Shown piece by piece: positions 45,365 through 56,823 of a stretch of DNA of 64,000 nt. A program made the position numbers and the translations under genes. Where the stretch lies: the NCBI GenBank assembly GCA_047967505.1, contig CM106540.1; one strand, 5' to 3'. How positions within the stretch are numbered: the first letter of the stretch is position 1; each line of letters begins with the position of its first letter. This stretch comes from Dipteris shenzhenensis (Eukaryota; Polypodiophyta; Polypodiopsida; Gleicheniales). The notes under the pieces were generated by a model. That model saw only the letters and a list, made by a program, of their open reading frames with translations, searched no databases and was not told the DNA's origin.

Positions 45365-45830
45365 TGCTAAGGCAATTCCCAATAAATAAAGTACAATAGT
45401 ATTCACTTTTACTAATGTAAGCATAGAAACCAAAATCAAGTATTGGTGTCTATTTCCAAAATCCTCACCCTAAGTGTCCAATGCAAAGTTAGCAGAGGCT
45501 GGCTGATCTATTCTCTCACACTCAAGACACGCATGCAACTCCAACATAATGGGTTGGCAAAATAGAGGACAAAGGGAAGGGAAGTGGAACATATAAGTGC
45601 AGAGGGGTGGAACTATAATGAGACTCTCACATCAAATCTGGACAATTTCTGTAAAGATTTACACAGACAGAGACGTTTGAGAGGGGACTTCTCTTACTTT
45701 CATGTATACAAATGGGAATCACCTTTGCCAAATGACATGCAACATGATGGACCTCTCAAATGTAGTGGGGGCATGGCTATTCTTTTTTGCTCTCACCTAT
45801 GGGGGATTGTCAAGGAACCCAAAATCAGAA
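45365..45830 (+). repeat. Duplicated non-coding block, copy 2 (partner near 39125-39716)
   Basis: The same ordered phrases as the partner are present at high similarity, with one head unit instead of two. Both copies end within cctatgggggattgtcaagg, marking a shared right boundary. Confidence 0.85.
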
Positions 45831-46239
45831 AGGGTATCCACCAACAGGTGAAGCTCTAGAGGACTAATCTTTGGCATGAAGAATGAATCATCTGCACGTG
45901 GCCATATGAAATGTTCGCTTCCAGCTTGCTTATGGCAGCTGTGGAGACCAACATAAATTGCCATATGCTTTGTTGTATGACCATATGACATGTCTACTAT
46001 CAGCTTGCCTGTGAGCTTTTGTGTGGTACAATACCACATCATTGTTGCTGTTTATTACAGTCGTACACTTCTAACATGGAACATTGAATTCTTTGCAAAT
46101 AGCTATACAACATTGGCTATCAACGATTTTAGAATGGTTGAATCATCTTGTCTAGAACCAATATCATCAAAGATCCATTTGCTTTGCATGTGAATGTTCT
46201 TGTCTAGAACCAATATGAATTCTGGAACAGGGGAACGCT

Positions 46240-46580
46240 GTTCCAAAGGCTTGATATTCCAAAGGCTCAGACAACATAGGAATACTAGAACACGAATCAG
46301 CAGGAATACTAGAACACGAAGTAGGTGTGGAGGTGGAGACGCTTAGAACACGAAGTATGTGTGGAGGTAAAGACGCTTTTCTATGATGATAGAGTCTTGA
46401 GCGCCACCATTTAGCTGTAGGGCATGACCAGTGGTGCCACGAATGAGGTAATACTCTAGAACATGAAGTAGGTGTGGAGGTGGATACGCTTTCCTATGAT
46501 GATGGGGTCTTGAGCGGCACCATTTAGTTGTTGGGCATGCCCAGTGGTACCACGAATGAGGTCTCTGTGGTGGGCGAAAC
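46240..46580 (+). repeat. Short tandem repeats in non-coding DNA
   Basis: The unit gaacacgaagtaggtgtggagg occurs three times (with gaacatgaag in the last). Then a ctatgatgat.g.gtcttgagcg.caccatttag unit occurs twice. No coding frame is supported. Confidence 0.75.
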
Positions 46581-46929
46581 TAGGGATTTCTAGGGAATAT
46601 GAGGGTACGCCATCATCTCCACTGTGAACCACACTAGACTACTCAGTCTCTACCACCAAAGTCTACATTTCTTCTAGATCAGACGTTTGTGGATGTTCTA
46701 CCATTACTGTATTCAATTTGTGCACCAGTGGGAAAAAAATAAACAGGAGTACCTGTAAAGATTTGCACCAGAATTTGTTGTTTGCAAACTGCCAAATTTC
46801 GTCCTTCTTACAAAATGATTGCCTGGTGGTCTGCAAAGATTTTCACGAGGAGTGGTAGGAGTTCCTGTTAAAGCATTCTTTCAATGCTTGCATTTTAAAG
46901 TATTGCCGAGGGAAAATCGATGACGAAAC

Positions 46930-47270
46930 TCTCAAAAAAGGGCACGCAAATTAAAAGGACTAATCTGTGGTGAGGAAAGACGAGTGGAATTTCAATCTAA
47001 TTTGGATGAGCAAGAATGAGGAAGTTAGACGTTGGAAAAATGGCATGCAGATTGAAAGGACTAATCTGCGATGAGGAAAGACAAGAGTGGAAGTTTAATC
47101 TAATCTGGGATGAGGGAGAACGAGGAAGTTGGACGTTGGAAAAAAGGGCACGCAGATTGAAAGGACTAATTTGCGATGAGGAAAGACAAGATTGGAATTT
47201 CAATCTAATCTACAATGAGGAAAGACGAGTGGAAGAGAAGAAAGAACTAGGAAGTTAGACGTTGGAAGAA
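46930..47270 (+). repeat. About 103-bp tandem repeat, three copies
   Basis: The word aaggactaat recurs at 46955, 47056 and 47161, each followed by ctgcgatgaggaaagac and an aatttcaatctaatct segment. Flanking pieces (gaggaagttagacgttggaa) continue to 47300. The frames on both strands in this zone are periodic and not genes. Confidence 0.85.
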
Positions 47271-47424
47271 TTATGAGGAAGAATAAGGAAGTTAGACATT
47301 GGAAGAATTATGTTGGAAGTTGGAAGAATTTCTTACCAATAATACATCGTTTCATGAAATGACAAGTGGCTTCATGAGAGGCCAGATTTCCCTTTTATGT
47401 CACAATGCTACCTGCCTAAACATT

Positions 47425-47449
47425 TATCAATGTATATATATCTATATCT

Positions 47450-47480
<31 letters not shown>

Positions 47481-47570
47481 TTCATTTTCCTCTTTCACCC
47501 CTTCACTTTTATCTAGATATAAACATTTATCAATGTATATTTATATATCTATATATCTACACACACACAC
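47425..47570 (+). repeat. TATCTA/TA and CA microsatellites
   Basis: There is a run of tatatc/tatcta units at 47433-47480, then a second short TA/TC run and cacacacacac at 47560-47571. They are simple repeats and lie about 160 bp upstream of the candidate small gene. Confidence 0.85.
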
Positions 47571-47733
47571 AAGTTTGTTGGCTCTTTTTCTCCTTCTGCC
47601 ATATCGCTGAATCGTAGGATTTTTCGAGCCTTCTCCTTCGACTCTGTCAGACGGTGAATCGCGTTGCGTTGTTGGTCAGTTTTGTGCAACGGTGTGCATC
47701 TTGAATGTTCGGTCGGCGAAGGGAAGAGGTCCA

Positions 47734-48614
47734 ATGATGGCGTGAGTTCCTTTTTTGGTTCGACGATCGCAACGATAGTCGGTTATGTGATATTGTATAT
47801 TAGTTCATGGAGTACCATAAGCGCTGCCTCGCTATCGTGACTCTTTGCAGGGTATATCTTCGCTATCAGTTTCCCGTATCAAAAATGGCCGGAATCCCAC
47901 CCTTTGAGATGGAAGCACCTATACTGATTCGATGGACACGGGAAGCTCGAGAGGTGTGTTATCATTGCATTCATTCTGCTTTCAAATTCTTTGTTCGAAT
48001 CGGTTTTCCTTTTCCATGCTCATGATGTTTTACCGATTGTTGTGTGTTGCTATCATGCAGAGCTCATAAAGTTCGCCAAGAAGAAGCCAGAGTTGACAGA
48101 TGATGCGACCTCTGAGTTGGATGGTAGTTCACGGTTCGCTTTTTGTCGAACATGTTGCATTTATGTCCACAAACTGATGCATGTTGGAAGTGTGTAATGC
48201 AGGTCAAGCGGATGCTATCATGTATGGTAATACTGTACTAAATGATTCGAAGTGGAAGGGGAAAGAGCCGATGGATGATGCTAATGTCCGGAACGAGGAT
48301 GGTATCCTGTTAATGTTATTAGCGTTCATGTTGCCCTGGCTATCTTTCATTGTCTCTCGCTGTGTCATGTTCATCCATGGTACTTGTGAATCTGTGTAGG
48401 AGGAGCGCCAGGATCTCACCTCGTCAGCGCTCGGGCCACATGTTCGATAAGAAGCTCACACCCTCGAAGGAAGTTGACATACATTGCAAGGATGGTCGAG
48501 AAGAAGCGTTCTGGTGTTGACAAGCCTCCGAGAAAGACTTTGAAGCGTGGTTTCCAGGAGGTGGCTCAGGCAGCTCATGCTATTCTACATGTTACTTGTG
48601 TGTCGCGGTTCTGA
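47734..48614 (+). CDS. Candidate small five-exon gene, 161 residues, unknown family
   Basis: Exons read at 47734-47741, 47851-47953, 48063-48123, 48203-48301 and 48400-48614 (stop TGA). All four introns are 79-109 bp with GT-AG ends (gtgagt...gcag, gtgtgt...gcagag, gtagtt...gcag, gtatcc...gtag). The frame stays open across every junction for 486 bases. The protein starts MMAVYLRYQFPVSKMAGI, has an acidic/polar middle (KFAKKKPELTDDATSELD; MYGNTVLNDSKWKGKEPMDD) and a basic C-terminal part (ARMVEKKRSGVDKPPRKTLK, then RGFQEVAQAAHAIL). No known domain was recognised. Base composition is more GC-balanced than the surroundings. An alternative ending splices at acat|gttact to ttccag|tgcaaa (48594/48659). 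It could be a real gene, a captured gene fragment in a transposon, or chance. Confidence 0.4.
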
Positions 48615-48659
48615 GCTTCGTTGTTTCTCTAATTATCCTTCGCTTTCTACCTTCCAGTG

Positions 48660-49890
48660 CAAAAAATATTGCACCAAAGAAAGCAGTCAATTAGCGTTTC
48701 TGTGCGGATGAAAATAGACATCGGGCCTCCTATTCCATGAAGCTGGGATAGTTAAAAATTAGAAGTATATTGTTGTTGTGCGAGAAGAACGTAGACAGGG
48801 CCTTTAGCTGTAGATTCTGCTATTACAACCTCCTGCGTTGCTGTTGTTGCTTAGAGGCTTTCAGGGCTGTCCTCTGAAACCTTTTTTTCTAAACGAGATA
48901 ACGACATAATGAAGGATTTGCCAGTGTGAATGGATAGAGTTTCTCTGTGCGCTCATCTCCTCAATTAAAATCTTTTTTCGCTGAACGTCTGTGATATAAC
49001 CGCCTTGGGTGCGTGTTAAATTTTTCGCACATGAATAGTATTTTGTCCACCGATCCTGAGTTTGTGCGTTTTTATGAATACGATCGACAACCTTTCTGTA
49101 ACATATAATTTTTTAATGGACACAATCGATGATGAAATCTTTGTGGAAATATAGTTGTGCAGGTCATTGCAATGTGAATGTGGTTTGTGGGCTCATACTA
49201 CTTGTGACAGTATGCGTTCTAGACTTCCCTGTCTCGATGCATCCTATCATTTGAACAGTGTTCTTTTACTGTGTGCTTTCCTTTCAATCTGTATACACTG
49301 CATCTTGTCACGGACGGAGTTGTGGATTTGGATTATAACATACACAGTTGTGGTTTTCAATTCTACGAGGGAATTCATTTGATGGTTATTCGCGCAATGC
49401 ATACGAACACATCCTTGGCAAATGGTAATGACACCGAACCCGGAGCTACAAAGGAAGAGCAAAGGAATATCCTACAACAACATGAAATGATGTATCTTTC
49501 ATAGTGGACCAACGAATGCATCACATGCTCATAATACTTTATTGACAAATGCTTCGAGTACCATCAGTTTAAACCCCTTGAATCTGACAACAACAAAAAG
49601 CGTACCTACAAAACATGGTCATTACAAGAAGAGAGTTGACTTGCGGCAGTTGATACTAGCCGCAGTTAATACTAACAAGACATGGCTTCTCGGCAAAGAG
49701 TTTGGCTAGATTGTACAATGACAACCAACGCGAATCAAAACATTCAATCAAGGCAACATGCAATAAAATATATAAGCTGAGAGCAGAGATTTGTAGGAAC
49801 CGATTAGCTCCAGTGAGTACTACACAGACCGTACACACGGAACAAGAAAAAAGAAACACGATGAAACAAGCATGGAAGAACTGTATCTGA
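48660..49890. other. Non-coding stretch with no supported gene
   Basis: After the possible alternative last exon of the preceding candidate gene, no frame looks like a protein. Short overlapping frames on both strands near 49.2-49.9 kb lack family resemblance. Confidence 0.45.
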
Positions 49891-49899
49891 ATACAATCC

Positions 49900-52135
49900 A
49901 TGACACACCAAAATTTGTATGCACGTGCCTCATGTACACGAACATTCAAAAACAAATTGCTAAATACAAACGAAGCAATTGCATCCTTTCTACATGGTCA
50001 AGCACTTATCTCGACCGAAATAACATTCACTGAATGCAAGCTATGTCCCATATGCTATAAACATGCAAAGGCAAACAAAGAACCCCCTATTTGCTCAAAG
50101 AATATGCAGATGGCAAGACCAACTAAATATGTACCGTTGTTGAACAAACTTGAGGAGTGTCTCGTCTCGATAAGGATACCATTCGCACAAATATGAGAAT
50201 TGACATTTGATGGGCAATATGGGCTACATGGTAGCGTAATCAATGTTTTTGCAAATGTGGACTTACTACAATGTGTCTTGCTCCGATTATTTACAAATAA
50301 TGCTATTGACAAATAATGCAATGGTGATCCTTGCTATGAAGAGGAAAATGGAATATAAACATAACTACATGAGTGGAACTGCTTGCTCGACTTTGACAAT
50401 GCGTGCTATTCATAAGTTGTTGGAAACTCCATTATATAGAATGAACAACATCCAAATAAATAAAACGTGGATGGATCATATATCTAACGTACAAGAAATA
50501 AATATCATCACAATGATAACATCAACAACCAGAACAATAATGAAGCTGCAAAGATTTAGCAACAGATACACTAGTGCATGGTATCTATAGCAGCCAACAA
50601 ATAGTTGATTTTAATGATTCACCATTAGTTGTTGCTCCAACAGAAGGATTTCCACCCCTTCATCTATTCAAAAACATAAATTGTGAGGAACTTGCATTCC
50701 CCACATTGTTTATGGGGACATGCGTGCATATAAAGCGACAAGACCATTAACGTACCAAGAAATAGTCAAGTGGGAGCTATCTAAATAAGACCAACATTTT
50801 TCTCTTAACATTGAAAACTTATTCTTCAAAAGAATGAAAGTTATTATCAAACAATTTATGTCATCGTCATGGGTCAGACTACGAAAAGGGCAACTACAAG
50901 GTAATATTTTGCAAGCGAAAGACGCAGTGGACACAAACATTGACAGGTTATTATAATGGAGGATTGGTTATCGTGATTTCACATCACTTCGTACATCGAC
51001 CGATTACAAGCAACGATTGAAAAGGAATGTCTTTGCGATGCTCATACAATTAGGCACTCCGACATTCTTTGTAACATTCTCAACAACAGAAAGACTATGG
51101 GAACCTCTTCTGAATTGCCTTGATGAATTGCATGACGGTCTACGTACAAACACACGAAGATCAAAGCCAAAGAATTTAAGGGATATGATACATTCCAATT
51201 CAGTAACATCTTGGTACTATGTGCCCAGATTCCAAGCCATTAAAATTCTATTACGGCAGGACTACAACATTGTAGGTATCTGAAAGACTACTTCATCATC
51301 ACGGAATTTCAGAATAGGAAAGCCAACGTGACCATGACTTGTAGTAAAAGGAATGACAAACTGAAAGACATCTACCTGGAAAAATTTGCAAGCAAGATAA
51401 TTATCTCAGTGAAAGGAGAGCATCAAAGTAAAAAGCAAATAATAATACAATTCAATAACTATAGCAAACCAAAGGACCCATAAAATTATTTTACAGGTAG
51501 CTATGTTTACTATATCTACCATGCAACCACATCGAGCACGAATTAACAAAAGATTATCCAACATAGCATGACCTCTATAACACGAAAAGAAACACCATAC
51601 AAAAGAATTTCAAAAAAATCAGTAACAACGAATCATACACTGTTGTAGAAACAAGGACACAATGTATATCATCAACAACGTCTACTAGTTCACAGCAGAA
51701 ACAAATAGTGGAAAAATATGACATTGGCATTGACATGAATACAATTAATAAAGTAGCACAAAAAATGAAAAGGTGCAATATACAAATTATCCCCAACGAT
51801 GGGTTCTACGACAAGTATAGAAAACTTAACAATGAGCAAAGGCTCATTGTCAATGATATATTGCTCAAGAAAAGGATCCAATGTCACAAAAAAACTCATT
51901 TTTTCCTATCTAGAAATGTAGGAACATGTAAGACTCATACATTGATGATTATAATCTAGGGGCTGCTACGATCATACTTCCATCAAGAGACTATGGACAT
52001 AGATGCACCGAGGGTGTTGCTACTAGCATACACAAGAGAGGTAGCAAGACAAATTGGTGGGACAACAATCCATTCAGTACTCCATCTACCACTGATGACT
52101 TCAACATACACAGCCCTTTTGGCAGAGAAACTTTT
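49900..52135 (+). pseudogene. Helitron/Pif1-like polyprotein remnant, N-terminal part to Walker A
   Basis: In order: a Cys-containing segment (CPICYKHAK, about 50045), NKLEECLVSIRIPFAQI (50140-50195) with FDGQYGLHGSVINVF after one stop (about 50208-50250), and a decayed stretch. Next is LKRNVFAMLIQLGTPTFFVT with ERLWEPLLNCLDEL (51018-51130), the Helitron-like N-terminal domain. Then comes the helicase start: YRKLNNEQRLIVNDILLKK (51816-51870), the Walker A region SRNVGTCKTHTL (51912-51945; consensus GGAGTGKT, so altered), and VLLLAYTREVARQIGGTTIH (52010-52070). Stops and shifts are frequent in 50.2-51.0 and 51.3-51.7 kb. Plus-strand similarity ends at about 52130. Confidence 0.8.
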
Positions 52136-52136
52136 C

Positions 52137-52867
52137 TTTGTTGCATCCCATGAATATTCCATCTGCTCCATTAACTATTCCATTAGTTAAGTCCAAGTTC
52201 CCTGAGCAAATTCTATAATCATGCCTTCTTTTAGTCAAATTTCTTCATGTAGTCCTACAGTGTTTTTCGGGTCTGTAGGTATTGTGATTGTCGTACTACA
52301 TGTTTTGGGCCATGTGTCTTTTGCTCTTAGTATGTGAGTTTGTGTGTTCATTGTATGGAACATGTAGTTGTTATGTGCATCGTTGGCTTTGTTGGTGTAG
52401 AATATGTGTGGTGTTTTGTGCTTTTGTTGTGGCTCGCATAAATAAAGTTTGTTTAGCATTTTAAGATCTTCTTCTGATTGTTCTACAACCCTTATTTTAT
52501 TTAGCAAATTAATGAATTGTATGTGTTTTTGCCTCATTGGCTTTTTTAACTCATAATATTTAATGTAGATCTCCCAAACCAAAGAAGTCATTGGAGAAGA
52601 AGCCATACGTTGTAAGAATATCCAAGAGTCCTTTGTGGGACTTGCTTGGCATAAGTTGCCGCATAATAGTACATCAACTCCTTCGAAAGGTTCGAGGTGG
52701 TTGTGTTTAATCTCATGCATGCGCATGTCTGCAGCAGCGATGAAAGTGTTCAAGCCAACTAGCAAAACCTCATCTATCATGAGTAGTTTTATGTCCTTGT
52801 ATAGGATTGAAAGCGCTATGCCAAGTTTCTTGCAAAAGATGTTTAGAATGGGATAAAAGAAGGCCAA
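52137..52867 (-). pseudogene. Helitron/Pif1-like helicase remnant, Walker B onward, inverted
   Basis: Read from 52867 downwards: KKLGIALSILYKDIKLLMID (Walker B with Asp-Glu following), VDVLLCGNLCQASPTKDSWIF (the GDL.QLPP motif), then KKPMRQKHIQFINLLNKIRV, and at 52190-52140 LDLTNGIVNGADGIFMGCNK. These are the consecutive later motifs of the Pif1-like helicase of Helitrons. They follow on from where the plus-strand part stops, so the two were one domain before an inversion. One frame of 210 codons is open, with a stop and a shift near 52235-52190. Confidence 0.85.
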
Positions 52868-52869
52868 GC

Positions 52870-55200
52870 AGGGGTATGGAGGGGAGGAAGAAGCAGAGGA
52901 AATTTGAGGGTGGAGAAAGGGTTTGGGTAGCCACAGCTCACCACCTTTGCCATGTGCACCTCAACTCAAGGACCATAGTATTCCCTTCCTTTAACAAAGG
53001 GAAAGGTCTTGAGCCTCTCCCAATGCAAGAAGATGACAAAAGCTGTTATATACACTTATGTATCTTTGGTTGAATTTATAAATCCATGTCCAAAAGAGAA
53101 TATAGGACCAATTCCAATTTGATTCAAAGATATGGGCAACATATCCTTTTTTTCTAGTTTGGCTTTCGTATGCATCTTTCATTGAATTTAGAAATTGAGG
53201 TCCAATATAAAATTTAGCACCGATTTCAATTTGATTCTTTAATTACTCTTTGGGTACTTTCAAGACATGGGCACAAATTACTTGTTTTTCTAGTTTGGCT
53301 TGCTATGCTAGATTTTTATTCAAAGCCATAAGGTTGAAATATCCCTCTCGATCAGCATATGTACAAGTTATGCTACTTCTTTTCTAATTTATTTCATATA
53401 TATACATATGTATATATATAGAGAGAGAGAAAGAGAGAGCTGCTCTAGTTCTTGGACGATTTTGCTAGTTCCAATGTATTGTAGTTCACAAATTTTCTAT
53501 AAAATACCCAAAAACAATGTATTGTACTTAAGAATTTCCAAAAAATACTAGAAAAAAAAACCATGTGGAAAGTCCCACTAACCTAATTTAAAGGCATCAC
53601 TAAAGCACGACCCTCTAATGCGGATAGAAATTCTATCAACTAGTAACACAATGATGTGGTAAGAAAGAGGTGGAAGTGTATTAATGTTACTATAAATTTT
53701 GGCAGTGCTTGTTAAGGTAAACTTTGAAAGCAAAGCACTCCTTTTGAATTATCTTATATTTCCATTGTGAATACATTGTGTAAAAGTACTACCAATCAAC
53801 AAGTGGCATTGGTAAAGCCCCACAATTGTGGATAGGATGGATAGTTCCACATATAATAAGTATTCAAATGTGAAATATTTGAAGAATGAGTTGTTGAAGG
53901 GTGGTAGCAACACACTATCACACACGAGGAGAAGGAGACACCCAGACTGAAATAAAATTGTGCACCCCCTAGATTATTCATAATCACGATGATACGATAT
54001 AAGTCCATAAGGACTCCCCCATTGTTGAATGAAAAAAGATAAAAACAATGTTTGAAATTTTCAAATTTCTCATGAGGCACAACTTTGGTGAATAAAGTCA
54101 AGCTACTTGGCCCTTGGAAAAATGGAATGGTTAAATAGTCCCTAGCTCCACTATATGTGAAATGAAATGGTATTGAATTTTATATTGCTCCAAACTCTCA
54201 TGTTATTTAGAATTCTTGGCCAATGCTAAGGCAATCTAAAAATTTAAAGTAGCTCCACCTTGGTGTGCATTAAGACCTTTAAGATCCATCTAAGGCAAAT
54301 GGAATCACATGCACAACCATAAGAGAAACATACTCATATACTAAAATTGATTTACACAGTACAATAGTGGGCCTACTATTCGCTAGACTAGCATGCACAA
54401 TGAGAATTTAGCATAACGGAAGTAGCAAGCTAAGGGTGTCCACTTTTTGTTCACTTCCCAATCCTTAGGAGGTGGAAAAACAAGCTTTTTAGCACACAAA
54501 AATGCAAATCTCACCTACTTCCCTATGGATCTAGTCTTTGAAGTCTTCTGACACAACATCACACTTGCTATTGTGCACACAATCGTATAGTTTGATCGAA
54601 AATTTGATGCACACACAAAAAATTTCTTTGTGTCACACGGCATGGTTCCAGGGTGGTCACACGTTTGTCACGAACAGAGAGTGTCATATTAAATTCTAAA
54701 TTTCTCACTCATTTTAGATTAAATGTTATTGAAACTTTGTAAGTGGTCTCGTTGCATTATGTAGAGCTTAACTTGATTTATTGGTAATTTTTTGAATGAT
54801 TTATCTAATTATAAATAATTATTTATAATAAATAAAGTCATAAAATACATGCATTTTAGTAGCACACCACATTTTTTTAGTATTTTGAATAATTAAGCAA
54901 ATCCAATTTGGTGGAAGGTTAGTAGGCACATAAGGGTGCGTGGTTGAATCATCAAATCCCAAATCCAACGGTTAGATTTAGGAAGATTAAAGCTTAATTT
55001 TTACTTTTACTCCTTAAAGGATCAACAAAGAATATTAAAAATAAATCTAGTAATTCTCAAACATGACCAAACATTTCAAAAATGTCAATATTTTTAGTCC
55101 TCTGCATGATGAATAAGAGGAAAAAATTTTGGTTAAATTTGAGTAGGGAAAACGTACGATATGGCCTCCAACAGTTAAATCTCCCTTTTGTGGGGGAAAA
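52870..55200. other. AT-rich stretch with no supported gene
   Basis: No frame over about 100 codons resembles a known protein. A TATA/GA microsatellite lies at about 53397-53440. The minus-strand frame at 54101-53796 has no recognised motif. No LTR or TIR boundaries were found. Confidence 0.5.
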
Positions 55201-55208
55201 AGGGCCAC

Positions 55209-55252
55209 CCAAGCCTAATACCAAGACAAGGTAGGCTTGGTATTAGGCTTGG
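55209..55252. repeat. Perfect 17-bp inverted repeat with 10-base loop
   Basis: The left arm ccaagcctaataccaag (55209-55225) and right arm cttggtattaggcttgg (55236-55252) are exact complements around acaaggtagg. It would form a strong hairpin in single-stranded DNA or RNA. No gene lies beside it to suggest a terminator. Confidence 0.9.
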
Positions 55253-55289
55253 TGAGGTAGGCTAGGAGCATCACCGACCCTAGTGGCAA

Positions 55290-55660
55290 GCCTTTGGAGT
55301 CTGCATGCTGCCCATGTGGAAGGCTGAGTCATCAAAACCATGCCACGTTGTTAGACCACGTGGTGCCATCTCATCAAGGAGATGTGACATCACTCCTTGC
55401 CATGTCACCTTACATTGCCACACGTGCTGCCACATGTGCCACCTCACCATTCCACATCATGAGCCATGTGATCACACAATGCCACCTTGGCATACCTCCT
55501 CAACCTTGCCACATCACCAATCCCTCCACCTCAATTTGCCATGTCAATCTACCACCTCATGAATGCCAACTCATCATGCCACATCACCTTTCAATGTCAT
55601 GGAAGAGACTATATTACCACATCATGACCATGCATGGTGCCACATCAGCCAGATGTATAC
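55290..55660 (+). repeat. Degenerate TGCCACAT-type repeat
   Basis: Variants of tgccacatca, ccatgtca and ccacctcat occur about 20 times over 350 bp, which gives a His/Ser/Pro-rich open frame on the plus strand. The periodicity is irregular. The repeat runs directly into the first palindrome cluster. I judge the frame an artefact. Confidence 0.65.
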
Positions 55661-55684
55661 ACATGACGATGTGCGAGGCATACA

Positions 55685-55876
55685 ATACCTCGATCGAGGT
55701 ATATGACCTGCATGAGGCATACAATACCTCGATCGAGGTATATGACCGAGGACACCTAGGGATACCTCGATCGAGGTTTATACATGCGTAATGCATTGAA
55801 TACCTTGATCGAGGTATATGGTCTGATCGAGGTATATGATCTGGGCTCTGGGCATAGCAGACCTCGATCGAGGTAT
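55685..55876. repeat. Palindrome cluster 1: ATACCTCGATCGAGGTAT, about six copies
   Basis: Exact 18-bp self-complementary copies lie at 55685-55702 and 55724-55741. Near-exact copies lie at 55762, 55800 and 55860, and a right half-site lies at about 55823. Several are followed by atgacc or atatg. Spacing is 20-60 bp and irregular, and the DNA between copies differs. Confidence 0.93.
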
Positions 55877-55879
55877 TTA

Positions 55880-56690
55880 AAGGTACAAAACTTAGCCAAT
55901 TAGTATCAATCTTAGCACCAAAACTTAGCCAATTAGTTTCAATCTTAGCACCTCTCCACCAATAATAATGAAGAGCAATCTTGAAATCTTTTATAATTAT
56001 TCCTATGAACTAAAATTTAAACGTTTTTTTTAAAAATAACTTTAATCTCTTTTTTTTCAAAGATGATTTTAAGAAACAGAATTTTTACATTTTCACATTT
56101 TGAATTAAAAATGTCGTAATTCAAAAATTTAAAAAAACTTTAAAATGCATTTCAAATTTAAAAATATTTTATAATTATTCCTGTGAACTAAAATTTAAAC
56201 ATTTTTTTATTTAATTAAAAATATCTCTAATTTAAAAAATAACTTTAATCTCTTTTTTTTCAAAGATGATTTTAAAAAACACAATTTTTATATTTTCACA
56301 TTTTGAATAAAAAATATCGTAATTCAAAAATTTAAAAAAAACTTTAAAATGCATTTCAAATTTAAAAATATTTTATAATTATTCCTGTGAACTAAAATTT
56401 AAATGTTTTTTAAATTTAAAATTTTCACATTTTAAATTATAAATGTCGTAATTCAAAAATTTTAAAAAAATTTACAAATGCATTTGAAATTTATAAATAT
56501 TTTATAATTATTCCTATGAACGTTTTTTTATTTAATAAAAATAGCTCTATTTTAATTATTTTTTTTCACATTTTAAATAAAAAATGTCGTAATTCATAAA
56601 TTTCAAAAAAACATTAAAATGCATTTGAAATTTAGAAAATTTTTATAATTTTTCTTATAAAATAAAATTTAATTAAATTTTAGCAAAAAG
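55880..56690 (+). repeat. Very AT-rich imperfect tandem repeat between the palindrome clusters
   Basis: The word ttataattattcct or a close form recurs at 55991, 56169, 56373, 56512 and 56643 (spacing about 130-205 bp). Each is flanked by gaactaaaatttaaa, aaaatgtcgtaattcaaaaa and aatgcatttcaaattt segments. It is non-coding and about 85 percent A+T. Confidence 0.8.
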
Positions 56691-56823
56691 AAAATGCTAC
56701 ATAAAAAAAACCCTACCTGGACTCTCCCGCTCCGTCCATCTCCGTCGATGTCCATCGGTTGCTCTCCGTCGCTCGCGCAATTTCGTCGACGTCCCGCAAA
56801 TCCGAAATCGGTCGATGAGGAGG

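Noticed and set aside
52991-54101. Minus frames at 53182-52991 and 54101-53796
   Set aside because: They have no motif, low-complexity AT-rich context and no supporting signals.
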